This document shows, piece after piece, positions 34,153 to 45,922 of a stretch of DNA of 64,000 bases (the first letter of the stretch is position 1; the number at the start of each line of letters is the position of its first letter). The notes under the pieces were generated by a model. That model worked only from the letters and a program-made list of their open reading frames with translations. It was not told where the DNA came from and made no database searches. The position numbers and the translations under genes were made by a program. Source of the DNA: Dactylis glomerata (lineage: Eukaryota > Streptophyta > Magnoliopsida > Poales > Poaceae); the NCBI GenBank assembly GCA_007115705.1, contig QXEO01000411.1, positions 3,885,918 to 3,949,917 on the forward strand. The letters run 5' to 3'.

Positions 34153-35580
34153 CTAGTCCATTCCAAGCACTACGTCCAAACCCTTTGTGCCTAAAATGAT
34201 CAGGTTGGCCTTGAATAACTTCCCATGGATATCTACCGGCACATCTCTGCAATTTCTCTTGGTTTTCATGACTGACCCGGGAATCTGGACTAGCATAGTT
34301 CTAGGCATCATGGTTGGTTCTAGTTTTCCTTTTGTAATGAAGTTCTCGGTCACGAAAGAATGGGATGCACCAGAATCAAACAACACTCTTGCAGGGGTGG
34401 AGTTGACAAGAAACGTACCCAGAACAATGTCAGGTGCTTCAGCAGCTTCTTCAGTAGAGACATGGTTCAGGCGGCCTCTTGCTACATTGGCTTGATTCTT
34501 CTGAGTCTTCCCAGGGGGTCCACGGCCTTGACCCTGATTGGGCCTCGGCGCGCTGAGGCTCAGGGCAGAAAATTTCTTCAGGGGGCACTCCATAGAGAAA
34601 TGCCCTGGCTGGCCACAAGTATAGCAGCCACTTCCCTGGCTGCGGTTGGTAGGATTGAAGGTGTTGCGGTTTCCTCCGGAAGGATTCCCGCTGGTAGGGC
34701 GGTTGCTTGAGTACTGGCGGTTGGGGTTATTGGGCCTGGGTGCTTGAGAGGCAAACCTCTGAGGGGGTGGCGCTGACCTTGATGGGGGCATGCTGCGGGA
34801 CCTCTGACTGCTTGATCCACCCTGATTCATCATCCTTCTCTTCCAGCTTTCACGGGCAGCTTTGTTCTTGTCTTCCACCATAATAGCAGCATCTACCAAA
34901 GATTCCAGATCATGGTAGGGCACAATGACCAGATAGGGCTGCAGGTCTTCCTGAAGTCCATTCATGAAGCGTTCCCTCTTGTTCTCATCGGTGTCGATGT
35001 CGTTAGGAGCATACCTCCCCCAAGTGGTGAACTTGTTGAGGTACTCGGTGACACTCATACCACCTTGCTTGAGGTTGAGAAACTTGTCGCGCATGATCTT
35101 GATAAGTCCGGAGGGAATATGGGCCTTGCGGAACTTGGTCTTGAAGGCTTCCCAAGTCATCACTTGGCCCTCGGGCTGCATGGCACAGACGTTCTCCCAC
35201 CATGCACCCGCTGCTCCAGCTAAGAAATGGGTGGCATAGAGAACCTTCTTGTTTGCTCCAACTCCCGCATATTCGAGCTTGTTCTTGATGGTGCGGAGCC
35301 AATCGTCGGCTTCCAAGGGTTCGGTGGACTTGGTGAATGTTGGCGGGTTGGAGTTTTGGAAGTCCCTGAGCTTGTTGCGGGGTTCCTTGTCATCATTGCC
35401 ACCGTGATTGTTGTGATGGGCGGCAATTTGTGCAAGGTGCTACAGGGTCGCAAGGTTGGCTTGGCGCTCGGCTCGCGCGGCTTCGCAGTCTTCAAGCATG
35501 AGCCGCAACAACTACTCCATGCTTGGCTCAGGGGGTGGTGGCAGATTGCCTCCAGCTTGGCCTCGCGTTTCCGGGGCCAT
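34153..35580 (-). pseudogene. Element Y gag-protease
   Basis: The ATG at 35580 (MAPETRG) is followed by two in-frame TAGs (about 35512 and 35440) and then a 387-codon open stretch (35316-34153). The Gag core has EADDWLRTIKNKLEY and GAAGAWWENV, then TWGRYAPNDIDT. A Ser/Pro/Asn-rich linker leads to the zinc knuckle CYTCGQPGHFSMEC (CCHC). Protease carries RVLFDSGASHSFVTENF (D-S-G). The reading stops at TAG after LGMD, where a Trp codon is usual. Confidence 0.9.
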
Positions 35581-35899
35581 TCTGGAGAGAAGTGGTTTGG
35601 TGAGATTCATAACAAGGAAACTTATGTGCTTCAAATAAAAGAGTAAACTCAAGCATAACCATAACATCCATGGCAATCCATACATAACATGCTCCAACAA
35701 CCATACATAACAAGTCCAGGCATACATAATATATACAAGCAAAAGGGGTGCCACACATGTCCAGGCACACACACATACCACATAGTCTCATACATCAAAC
35801 ATAGCAAATGGTTCTAGATAGACCATACAACACCAATACGCAAAAGGGAGCAAACTAACAACTACGCGGCAGCCTACGTGAGAGGTAGAGTGGTGGAAT
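35581..35899 (-). other. Element Y spacer between the extra ORF and gag
   Basis: AT-rich, with short open frames but nothing recognisable. Probably untranslated. Confidence 0.5.
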
Positions 35900-36752
35900 C
35901 TACTCGTCGCCACTAACGTGGGGAACTAACTCCTCGGGATCCTCCTCACTAGGAGTCTCAGGAGCGTAGAAGTCAAGGATAGCGTTGTGGTCATCACCGC
36001 TCTCGCTACCACGGTCGTCGTCCGTGCTCGCGGGCTCCTCGTTGAAGGCCTCCTGGTGGTCGTCGTCACGGCCAAGTACCACCTCATTCTCCTTGCGGAG
36101 CTCGGCGGTCTCCTCCTCCAGCTCGGACACGTGGCTCTCAAGAGAAGCCAAGTGGTCCTCCAACTCGCGGACGCGCCTCCTAAGAGCCTTGTTCTTCTTC
36201 ACGATCTTCCTCTTGGCAGAGAGGAGACGGTGACGTGAGAAGATAGACTCCTGGAGGTCCTCACGAAGAATGGCGAGCTCAAGTCCTCTCTCATCGGCGA
36301 CCATCCAGACATGGTCCAGATGCTCCTGCGTGTGGTGCAGGAGAGCCTCGGTGTGGCAGAAGTGGCGGCTGAAGGGAGTGTGCGCTGCAGCCTGGTAGGG
36401 AAGGCCATCAGCGTCGACCCTCCCGTAGTGCTCATAGCGAGTACCAAGTAGCTCGTCGTAGTGGAGGTGGACGAGGCACAAGATGGCGTGACGCAGAATG
36501 CGCATCAGGCCATCACCCTAGTTGCGCTCGATCACCTCGAAGGTGAACTCCGGTGAGGTGGGCAGGACCTCCTTCCCGTGGACCTAGCAAACCACGCAGA
36601 TATCCAGCTCCCGGGTACCCTCCTCGAATAGGCGGTAGCCTCGCACCTCGACTCGCGGGCGTCCAAGGCGCGCGGCCAACTCAACCAAGTCGAGCTCGAA
36701 AATCAGCATGTCCTCGTGGGTGCCGATCTGTCGGTGTGCAGAAGGGGCGTCC
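35900..36752 (-). pseudogene. Element Y extra 5' ORF, coiled-coil protein
   Basis: Lies between the PBS and gag. The ATG at 36752 (MDAPSAHRQ) starts a frame of about 284 codons with two in-frame TAGs. The last 201 codons (36505-35900) are uninterrupted. That part has a basic stretch (SAKRKIVKKNKALRRR) followed by a clear heptad-rich segment (VRELEDHLASLESHVSELEE, then TAELRKENE), a predicted coiled coil, and an acidic tail ending HVSGDE. I do not know a function. Element X has an ORF of different sequence at the same place (60852-61825). Confidence 0.65.
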
Positions 36753-36991
36753 ATCTACACAAGTTTTAGAGTAGAGTTTATTAATGACTTACCCAAGTGT
36801 GCAAAATTTATACATAAGTAAAAACTTGAATTAAAATGCAAGTAATTAAAGATGCTTAAAGAATAAGGGAAGAGATGAGAGCGATATATATTTACCTTTG
36901 ATATATATAGCCATCTCTTTTTATTTTTAAGAAAATAGTTTTTGATCCGATCTAACGCCCATGCTAAACTAGGGTTTCCTAAGGTCAGGAT

Positions 36992-37004
36992 GGCTCTGAT
37001 ACCA
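36992..37004 (-). other. Element Y primer-binding site
   Basis: The complement reads TGGTATCAGAGCC, matching the initiator-Met tRNA 3' end type, three to four nt from the LTR end. Confidence 0.85.
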
Positions 37005-37639
37005 ACTCTGTGGGGACCCCGGCTTATCACCCGGGATTCCCATTATGCATACAATTCACGATCCCAGGAGACCGTCGTGAATCCACATAACAGAGTTGGC
37101 ATTTCAGATTACAACATCCATTACATAACGAGTATTAAAGTCTTACATAAGCCTCTTGGCTGAATATAAATGCCACGCAGGGCAAGTTCAAATGACACAC
37201 TTATTCATAGGTAGCAGCGGATACATGCAACGTAGTGACCCAAGTCAGGCCTACTACCCTACAGGCCACTGACCGGGAAACGAGTCCTAATTCGCACCGG
37301 CGTCGTCATACTCCTCATCCTCCTCCTCATAGTCATCTCCAAAGTCTGGCCAAGTTAATAGCCAGGGACAAAGCCGTGAGTACATTTTGGAATTGTACTC
37401 GCAAACCATCTAAGAGAGAAAACATTCATATGCTATATGGCTGTAGCAAGGGTCGGCTTGGTTTCAAGTGACTATGTGCTACTAACTTCTCGTGTCGATA
37501 TAGCATGTCATACGACATCTCTATATCCTTATTAAAGAAGACTTATGTAAAACAATTTTAGGAAAAGCTCTAGGAAAGGGGGAAACTCCTTTGTAAGTTA
37601 AAGTTGGCGCTCAATCAAACATGACCACCTCAAGTCATC

Positions 37640-37702
37640 GGCAGTACCCTCCAAGTACTCCGATTCACACCCGTGCCATGGCAGTACCCTCCAAGTACTC
37701 CG
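37640..37702. repeat. Short direct repeat in the Y LTR
   Basis: A 23-bp sequence at 37640-37662 recurs exactly at 37680-37702 (period 40 bp); core GCAGTACCCTCCAAGTACTC. Confidence 0.9.
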
Positions 37703-38857
37703 TCCGGCACAAACTCCATTTTTCTAGAAAACCATTTATAAAACCAAAACCTGACATAGGTTAAGTATGGCCATTCCAACCGTCCATGACCGAGGACGCG
37801 GCTATTCGAATAGATTACACTCTGCAGAGGTTGTACACTTTACCCACACCATTCGATAAATCCGCCAGGATACCACCACGGACCGTCATACACGAGTATG
37901 CGGGGTTCAGATAATCGATCGAAGCCCTCCATCTATCTACCTTAGTACGGGTACCTACACTGTGGAGTTTACCTCCCCGGCACGCCCCGGCAGTACCTCC
38001 TTCAGAGTGTAACTCCGGCGCCACGGCGGGAGAACCCAAGTGTCTTCCGGCCGGATAAATCCCGAAGGATCCCGATTTACTATTGCCCATGAACTAGTGG
38101 CAACCCGGATTCCGGGGTCCTACAAACCCTTATATAGTGTGAGGCTCCCCGCACTAAAGCAAATAAACTTCAAACTAAGCCCCGTCCCATACCGGGGTAA
38201 TGTGGTTGCACGGGGTAATTGGTTTGGCGAACACTTATACACAATGCCATTTTCCCGAAATCGACCAACTCCTTCACCTCCCATAACCAACTCCATGTGT
38301 ATAAAACCATTTGTAAACATCTCAATGGAGTAGCAACTACTCCAAGGTGTTTGAAAACATTTTCGAAAATCTTTCCAGAGAGTATTCCCAAACCTAGAGT
38401 TTTTGGCTCCACTACAAGTTTTCCAAAGACTCAGATGCTAATCATCAAGTCTCTACTTTCAGGGGTATTTAGTAGGTGTCAAGGGTGTCATCCTTAATAG
38501 ATGATAACAAATCGACTTGTGGAGCTAAGTTGACGACTATTGCTATAAGGGGAGTAATAGCAATATAAGAAAACAATGCATAGTAATGAAAGCAAGAGTA
38601 GAACAATGCATAGTGACTTAATAGGATTCAGATATGCATCAAGTAGATGGCTTGCCTTGGTTGGCTTGTCCCTGATCACCTTCCTCCTGATACTCAAATA
38701 CTTCCCCTTCCTCCGCACAGTCGTTGTTCGATTCTATCGCCGGAAAAAGAAACGACAACACACACAATAAGCATTCATGCATACATGAATCACATTCAAA
38801 GCAACATCACACACCTCAAGCATTGGGTATCAGAAGCAAACAAGTTTAGATATCTGA

Positions 38858-40935
38858 ACTAATATCTACTAGTCATTAACCCGTGCCATTGCACGGGCTA
38901 GCAATTAGTAAAAGCTAAAATGTTTATAATTGTCTCAAACAAGTAAACCTACTTGTTACTTATTCACAGAGAAAAAAGTAACAATAACCCTGCAATTAGC
39001 TCTTTATTATCTTTTAGGTACTATTTTTGTACTCATCTTGAAGATATTATTTTACTTACCTCTTCTAAACATATATAATTCATAAAGAGGAAACAAAGTA
39101 AATATAGCTACTCTAATAGTTAAAATGAATTGCATCTTTGAGTATCTATAATTTTTTAATATAGATAGCAAGGATCAAATTGAAGATTATTGTATTGGAA
39201 ACAAAAATGACACACTATAAATGTATCATGTGTTATTCAGTGGATAAATATTTGAAATAAAAATATGTCTATCCTACAAGGTAAAATTTTGAGTTATATT
39301 TAACTCATTGAATAGATATGACCACGCATTAATATAGCTATTGTTCATGAGCAAACAATGTAAAAGAATTTAGCACACAGTCTCCGAAGTTACTTCGGAT
39401 TTTAACCAATGACTTAAATGATGCAAATGTTCTTGATCCTATATTCAAACCGTAGTACTACTTATGTCCAGTTTAAGCTAGTTCTTCTTCAGACAGATAA
39501 AATAAATATTATGTTTATTCTATCTAAATGAAAATAAGATAGTGTTTCGCGCTGTTCAACAATATGTATATGAAGGCAGGACACTATAAGAATAGATGTA
39601 ATCTGGAATATAGACATTTTCTTACTTTTTCTTAGTAGAGATGACAATCTATATATGAATATATAGGCCTAAATATTTGGTAAATACAACACATATGTGG
39701 AATAGCCAAGTCAGTTCATGACTTATTTTGTTGCTGATGCACGTGCACAACTAATTATGTTCAAATTTCTCGGATTAAATTGTATTTATGCAGGTTCTAG
39801 GAGAAGTCCTTTACTCCCTAGTATTTCATGGAATTAATCCATATTTCTTGGAATTAAACCTAGTATTACATGCAATGCATCTTTTTCGAAATTCGGTTAA
39901 TGAAGCGATATAAATATTATAAACTGATGTTGTACACCTTCACACTTATACCCGTTATGCTACAGTGTGAGGATGAGCTTCTTAATTTTAACCTCACACT
40001 ACAAATTGTAATAGGACTATGGCAAAGACTGTGCGGTTTGTACCAAGGGGAGCTCGGAGAGAATGGAGCAGCAGACTGACAAACATAGTTCTCCATTTTT
40101 AATGCAATTACATCAAGAAAGCAATTGGCTTAATAGACATGCCGATGTGCACGTTCTCAATAAAACTTTATATCCACGGACTCAACCTATTCAGTGGTAT
40201 CTTACCTCAGACTTCGAACAACAAACCATCCAGTTTTTGCGTCCACTGATTCCATCGATGAGCATCCAGTACCACCACAACTGACTCTCATCCGTTCCCT
40301 ACAGCCCTCATAAATAGACTTGTGCAAAAATGATTTTTTCTTAATCATGCATCAGACATTAACCGAACTTGCTGGCGGCTCTCTGATAATTTCAATCGGC
40401 TGGAGAATAGAGAATGAATTTTCAGGATAAGGGGCTACTTGCCTAAGGAGTGGGGACTATGGACTCTGTACCGGATACAGGTGAACCGCTGCACCATTAA
40501 GCCGACATTGTTCCTTTGCTCAGCAGCCTCACCAATGACTGCGGTCGCCCGATCTGATTCATACTGCCGTGAGTATCCTCCCTGCAACTTGTTGATCGTC
40601 ATAGATGCTGAACTGCAGCATGGTCAGAACTTAAAACCTGAGAAGATAGGTCGAAGGGGTAGGAGATCAGGGAGAGGATGGACTGGATCGTGGCATCCTT
40701 GCAGATTTAATTCTGGCACGGATGATTGGAGGTCAGGGAGAGATCGCGGCGAGGCGGGGCGTTGTCCTTCGAGGAGTTCGGGAAGAAGGCGTGTGCGCTT
40801 GGGAGAGCCGAGCGGGATTAGGTCGTGAGATATATTTAATCCAACGGATGTTAATGCTTAGTACGTAAGATCGAACGGATAATTAGGTTACTTCTATAGA
40901 ATTAACGTGAAGTCTCCTATGGTGCCTCCAATTAG
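38858..40935. mobile_element. Foreign insert in the Y LTR, possibly Helitron-like
   Basis: The left edge reads TCTACTAGTCATTAACCCG, then TGCCATTGCACGGGC, an end seen in many grass repeats and reminiscent of Helitron 5' termini. The right edge near 40935 (CTCCAATTAGTAAATATAAG) is imprecise. The interior is AT-rich up to about 40300. It then holds gene-like pieces, such as 40439-40828 (an Arg/Gly/Ser-rich frame) and 40063-40284, without recognised domains. I found no TSD and no CTRR hairpin end, so the class is uncertain. Confidence 0.4.
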
Positions 40936-42278
40936 TAAATATAAGATATAAGATTTTATAAAAGAAAGAATCACCATAATAATAGCAAGCAATTTCTAGT
41001 TTCATGGTAATACCTATTCAAAAACAAACACTTGCATGCATCAAGGTAAATCAAAACATGGCATCAGCATACTTACAGGTAGCTAACAACATTTCAGAAA
41101 CAACACAATTGGAATCAAACTAAAATAATATAAAGGTGATTTAATATGAATTTAGTAATTCTAGGAATCACTAGAATAGCAAGATAATTCCCTAAAATAA
41201 TTTGTAAGTCCTAAAATTCTACCAGAGGCCATTCTGGATAGCTACTTGAATGGCCAACACACCAGAAGTAGAATCATCCCAAAATAATTAATATACTGCA
41301 CACAATAAATCAATCAATGCAGAAAATTAACATCACCAAAATAATTACCATAGGCAATGCACAGCTCCTAAAATAGTAAACCCAGTTTCTATAGATCAAT
41401 AAAACAGTAAGGTAATAGTGAAAATTGGAAATACCAATTTTCATTACACAAAGCATCTGATTTACAGATATGTGTGAAAAACAATAGATCTACACTATTT
41501 AATCATCAGATAATATTTAGGGTCCTAAAAATTCCACATGCAGTACATTCACGTAGATACTAATGTCAGGAGCACAAGGAAATTTGAATCACAAATTTTG
41601 GACCTACAGAATTATTTCTATCCATTTTTGAATCTTGCAGGTATTTGCAAAAGGAGAAAATCAAATCACTAAAAAAAAGGGAACGGGCCGGGGCGGCGGA
41701 CGCGAGCCAGGCCGGCCCAGATCCGCCGGCCTGCCCGGGCTTGGCACGGCCGAATTGGTACGTCACTGTCCGATCCAGATCGGACGGCGCGCGTCCTTTC
41801 TTCTCCGCGAGGCGACGCATGCAGGCGGGAACGACGTGGGGAGCTAGGGTTTTGACGGTGCTACGCATACCGAGGGGCGGCTGGTGGTCAGCGACGGCTG
41901 GATCGGTGGCGGAGGTGTTTAGAAAGGTGCCATGGGAGTTCTTGCTTGCATGCAGGGCGTGCGGTGCTCGCAGTGGCACCGACGTCGCCGGTCTGCGTCC
42001 GGGCAAGTGGTGGCGATGACGACGGCTGCGAGTTCCTGCAAGGCAAAGAGGCGCAGGGTTGAGATCTAGGTGGGCTAGTGAGCTCTGAATCCAGAGAGAG
42101 AGCAGGGAGAACGGTCGGGTCGACGGCAACCTCTACCCTCGCCGTCGACGATCTACGCGAAGACCTCGAGCTCCCAGTGGCGGCTTCTCCTCGGCAGAGC
42201 ATCGGCGAGCTCCAGAAGAGGCGAGGGGAGTGGGGAGGAAGCAAATGAGAGAGAGAGGTGGCTTCCAGAGGGGTTCCC

Positions 42279-42290
42279 GATTTTATAAAC
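42279..42290 (-). promoter_or_regulatory. Element Y LTR TATA box
   Basis: The complement reads GTTTATAAAATC, about 1.3 kb downstream of the LTR start on the transcribed strand. It is followed by a CT-rich leader. Confidence 0.6.
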
Positions 42291-43610
42291 GGAAGAGGTG
42301 AGCTCGGTCTACGGTGGTTTGCTTCGGACGCGATTGGACGGCGATGGCGGTGCTTCTGGACGGTGTCGTGCGCTGAGTCCAGGGTTATAGGCGGCGGTGT
42401 CGGTGGCGTCCTGGTTTGGTCAGAAAACGGTCGGTTTCAGGCTCGGCGGGGTCACGTGTGGGCTCGAGGGTGCTGGGTAACGGTGGCGTCGGCTTCGGTG
42501 TGCAATGCCGTGTAGGTTTGGGTGCGGAACGGCGCGGGTGTGCACGCGTGCGTGCCAGAATGCTACGCACGCTCTGGGCGCTCCGGGTGGCCAGATCATG
42601 TCAGGTTTTTCGGTCAGGGCGGCGTGCACGATAGGCCTGGGGCCTGGGCGTCCCGTGGAATTGAACGTTGGAGTGACAGCGAGGTGGGTGGCGAGGTGAC
42701 GACACGAGAGGGTGTCAGTGGCGTCTTGACCAAGCGTGGCGTCCACGGTGGCCATGGCAATGCCTAGGGGCGCAGGAGGGTAGCGCTCTCTGTCGCTGCG
42801 GCATGGGGTCATGCAGGGTGGTCTGCAGGGGTGGCGCACGTTCACTGGGGGTTGGCAAGGGGGGTGGTGGCGATCGAAGAGAAGAGAGAGGGAGAAGAGT
42901 CTAGCAAGGGCCTCGGGCTCCTTCTCTCCCCCTCGATGCCAACTGAATACGACAAGGGAAAAAATTTCTCCAAGATCCTGAGAATCTAGAGAGGAGATTC
43001 ACAGCAGCTCCCCTTTCCTTCCTTTGGTCGGCTAAGAAGAAGAAAAAGAGAGAGAAAGGAATGGTTTGGGGTCTAGGGTTTGCATAGCCGGCTTTCAAAT
43101 TCAAAATTGAAATCTCATTGAAAAAGTCTTGAAAACCTACCGAAATAGTTTCCAAGTGTTTCAAACATCAACAATAAGTCATAGCTAAGTTTTGGTGAAT
43201 TTTAGATTAGATAAGCTAGGGTTTTAGAGTAGTCCCTATTTTCAAACAAAGAAGCAAAAGAAAAAGAATAAAAGAAAAAGAATTGTGATCAAGCAAAGAA
43301 GCCCATGCTAGGTTTTATGGTGAGCACAAGCTAGTCTAGGCTTAATATTCCATGCATAAAATCATAACACTAACTCTGGTTCCTATTGCTCAAGTATTGT
43401 TAATTCTAGAATTAAAGACATGAAATAAAGCATACACATGCACACATAAAATCATGCCCATGCACTCACATGAAATCACACCTGCTAGCACACACATGAA
43501 ATCGTGCAACATAGGACACAAGCACATTTCCCAGCAAAACTTTTAATTCACTCCAAACAAAGCACTTAAATGAGGTTTAAATTTCTGGTCACCAAAAGTG
43601 GGGTGTTACA

Positions 43611-44124
43611 GGTTTAGTCTGTGCTTTCTTTCTTCGTTCCTTTTGTACGGACTTGTAATCATCTTCCAGAGTAATGGTTGTGTCAACTATTTCTTGGAAT
43701 TTATGATGTCCAGTCAAACGCAACTACATCCTCATATATGGGTTCAAGCCTTTCATGAACCTTTTCACCCTCTTTTCTTCGGTATCTACCTCATCGGGTG
43801 CATAACGAGATAGTTCACTAAATTCTCTGACATATCAAAGTATTGGGGAATCATTTTGTCGGACACTCTCAAATTCCCTTCTCTTAAGTTCCATTATACT
43901 ATCGGGAACATGAGTCTTGTGAAATCTTTCTTTGAATTCTGCCCAAGTGATTACTGACCCTGGTGGTTTCATTGTTAACACAGATTCCCACCAACACGCT
44001 GATGGTCCTGTTAACATGTATGAAGTGTACCACAGTTTTTCCTCCTCGTTACAGCCGACAACATCTAACTTCCTTTCTGTATCTCTTAGCCAATCCTCGG
44101 CATCCATAGGTTCTATGGTAGATG
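43611..44124 (-). pseudogene. Element X gag, C-terminal part
   Basis: Minus frame with IEPMDAEDWLRDTERKLDVV and CWWESV, then EFKERFHKTHVPDSI, the Gag core of Tekay-type elements. After SPIL a stop occurs, and frames resume with a YAPDEVDTEEKR-like segment down to Y's LTR at 43610. Z's insertion at 44124/44125 splits it from the N-terminal part at 50793-51079. The AGATG duplication restores the coding line across the site. Confidence 0.88.
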
Positions 44125-45168
44125 TGATACGTCTCAAACGTATCTATAATTTCTGATGCTCCATGCTTGTTTTTACACCATTTGCTTAGCATTTCGTTAC
44201 ATTTGCTTAGTGTTTCGTTACACTTCGTGGCATCCATATGTTATCTCTATGTTGTTTATGATCTTGCATGCTCTCCGTTGTTAGTAGCTATCTTGGCCGA
44301 GTAGATACTAGTGACTCCAAGAGGGGGTATTTATGCTCGATAGTTGGGTTCATGCCTCTATTTAATCTGGGGGGAGTGACAGAAACCTCTAAGGTTGTAG
44401 ATGTGCTGTTGCCACTAGGGAGAAAACAACATTCTTATGTCCAAGGGCATATGCTTTGTTTACATTACACACTTTGCTTAATGCAGTTATCTGTTGTTCG
44501 CAACTTAATACTCAAGGGGTCCTCGGATGATTCCCCACGAGTGGATTATTAGTCATAGATGCAGTTGGATGGCGGTCTATGTATCTTGTTGTAATGCCCA
44601 GAGTAAATCTCATAGTGATCCTCTTGACATATCACGTTATCTTTATTCTATCAATTGCCCAACTGTAATTTGTTTACCCAGCATGTCGTTATTTATCTTA
44701 TGGAGAGACACCACTAGTGAACTGTGGACCCCGTTCCTATTTCCTTTACATTACTATCACCTCTTTACTTTACTCGCACTGTTTACTTTACTCGCATACT
44801 ACTATCTCTTTCCACTCGATACGCTCATTCCTTTGTTTACAGCAAACCGGTGAGATTGACAACCTCATCGTAAGTTGGGAGCAAAGTTCTTGGTTGTGTT
44901 GTGTGCAGGTTCCATGTTGCTACTAGTTGAAGATGCGCTAACAAGATATCGTTAACGGCGCCCTTGTTGGAGTGTCACTAGGCTAGCAAGCATCACCTTC
45001 TTCAGTTTGGCTTTTTCCTACTGGATTGATAACCTTGGTTTCGTAACTGAGGGAAAACTTGCTGATATATTCATCAAACCTTCTCTTGGGGTTTCCAACT
45101 GGCCGGTCATTTATATCATTAACTACACGCCAACAAGTTCTCTGGCACTATTCAACACCGCGCCATCA
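44125..45168 (+). repeat. Element Z 5' LTR, internally deleted (1044 bp)
   Basis: It lacks the segment equivalent to about 49195-49858, with the junction near 44235. It also carries a roughly 22-bp tandem duplication (about 44181-44222: TTTGCTTAG plus a TTTCGTTACA unit). The remaining parts match the 3' LTR at about 97.5%. Confidence 0.9.
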
Positions 45169-45329
45169 ACAAGTTTTCTGGCGCCGTTGCCGGGGAAAAA
45201 GAAGACTTCTGCAAGGGGAGTTTCACATGCACATCCTTTAATTTGTTTTAAGTTTTGCTTTACTTTATTTTTACTGGCATCGTTTTATCAAAAACACAAA
45301 AAAAATAGTTTCCTTTTTAGTTGTTTATT

Positions 45330-45593
45330 ATGCCTAGTTTAGTTGCTACTACTATGTCACCTGAGGATATGATTTTCACTTTCAAACAAAAGAGTGAGGA
45401 AAGTTTCAAAGAAGCTTGGTCTAGAATTTATGATTGGCATAGAAAAACTGAACTGAAAATGACTTTGAGTTTGCTTCTTAGTTGCTTTTACTTTGGACTA
45501 GATCTTCGTTATAGATATGCTTTGGATGCTACTACAGAAGGAGATTTCCTTCATTATGATGGAGATCAAGCCTTCAATATTATAAAAAGTTGA
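45330..45593 (+). pseudogene. Element Z gag-like frame
   Basis: ATG at 45330 opens 87 codons with EDMIFTFKQKSEESFKEAWS, a Gag-type segment common in Athila-like elements, and TTEGDFLHYDGDQAF. Much shorter than a full gag. The next frame overlaps its end by four bases. Confidence 0.6.
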
Positions 45594-45922
45594 TTACAAT
45601 TTATAGCATGCCAACTGATTTTGATTCCTCTCTTGTGAGCATTTTTAATAGACTTAATACTCTTGAGACTCACACAGCTTGTTTGAATAATTGCTATAGT
45701 ACTTTGCGCCAGCATTTTGATTATGTGCCAACAAATTCTGAGCCATTGAGTTGGTATCCTACGGTAAAAATCACCATTGGTGGTGAAACTTTTCATGCTC
45801 GTTGTGATATTATATCTGAATTTTGTCTTATGCCAAAGGATGTTTATGAATCTTTGAGTCTTTGGAAGCTTTCTGAGGGGGAGAAGAAATTTCTCTTACT
45901 AATAATGCCACTATATTTCTAG
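45590..45922 (+). pseudogene. Element Z protease-like remnant
   Basis: 110 codons with LNTLETHTACLNNCYSTL and then VKITIGGETFHARCDIISEF, a retropepsin-like fold. The D-S/T-G catalytic loop is not intact (CDIIS). It ends before any RT. Degenerate coding sequence continues to about 46190. Confidence 0.5.

Larger units (their letters stand above)
30251..43610 (-). mobile_element. Element Y: Tekay-like chromovirus, left LTR truncated
   Basis: The order on the minus strand is: LTR 43610-37009, PBS, extra ORF, gag-protease, RT-RNase H, integrase-chromodomain, purine tract, LTR 31058-30251. It is inserted in X's gag (X resumes at 43611 with GGTTT, the expected TSD side). The left TSD and most of the left LTR were lost in the deletion at 29577. 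Shared LTR parts differ at about 20 of 808 positions by eye (about 2.5%). The frames are long but carry several stops. Confidence 0.9.
37009..43610 (-). repeat. Element Y 5' LTR (about 4.5 kb plus a 2-kb insert)
   Basis: On the minus strand it starts TGTAACACCCC at 43610 and ends near CCCCACA at 37009-37011. It is interrupted by foreign sequence at about 38858-40930. U3 is about 1.3 kb and R-U5 about 3.1 kb, the same plan as X. It contains the ACACTCTGCAGAGGT motif (37817-37831), also found in X's LTR at a similar distance from the end. Confidence 0.85.

Noticed and set aside
36991..37005. tRNA-like sequence
   Set aside because: Only 13 nt complementary to a tRNA 3' end: a primer-binding site, not a tRNA gene.
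44527..44926. Frames of 69-108 codons in Z LTRs (also 50188-50545)
   Set aside because: Present in both LTRs as diverged non-coding sequence; no domain.
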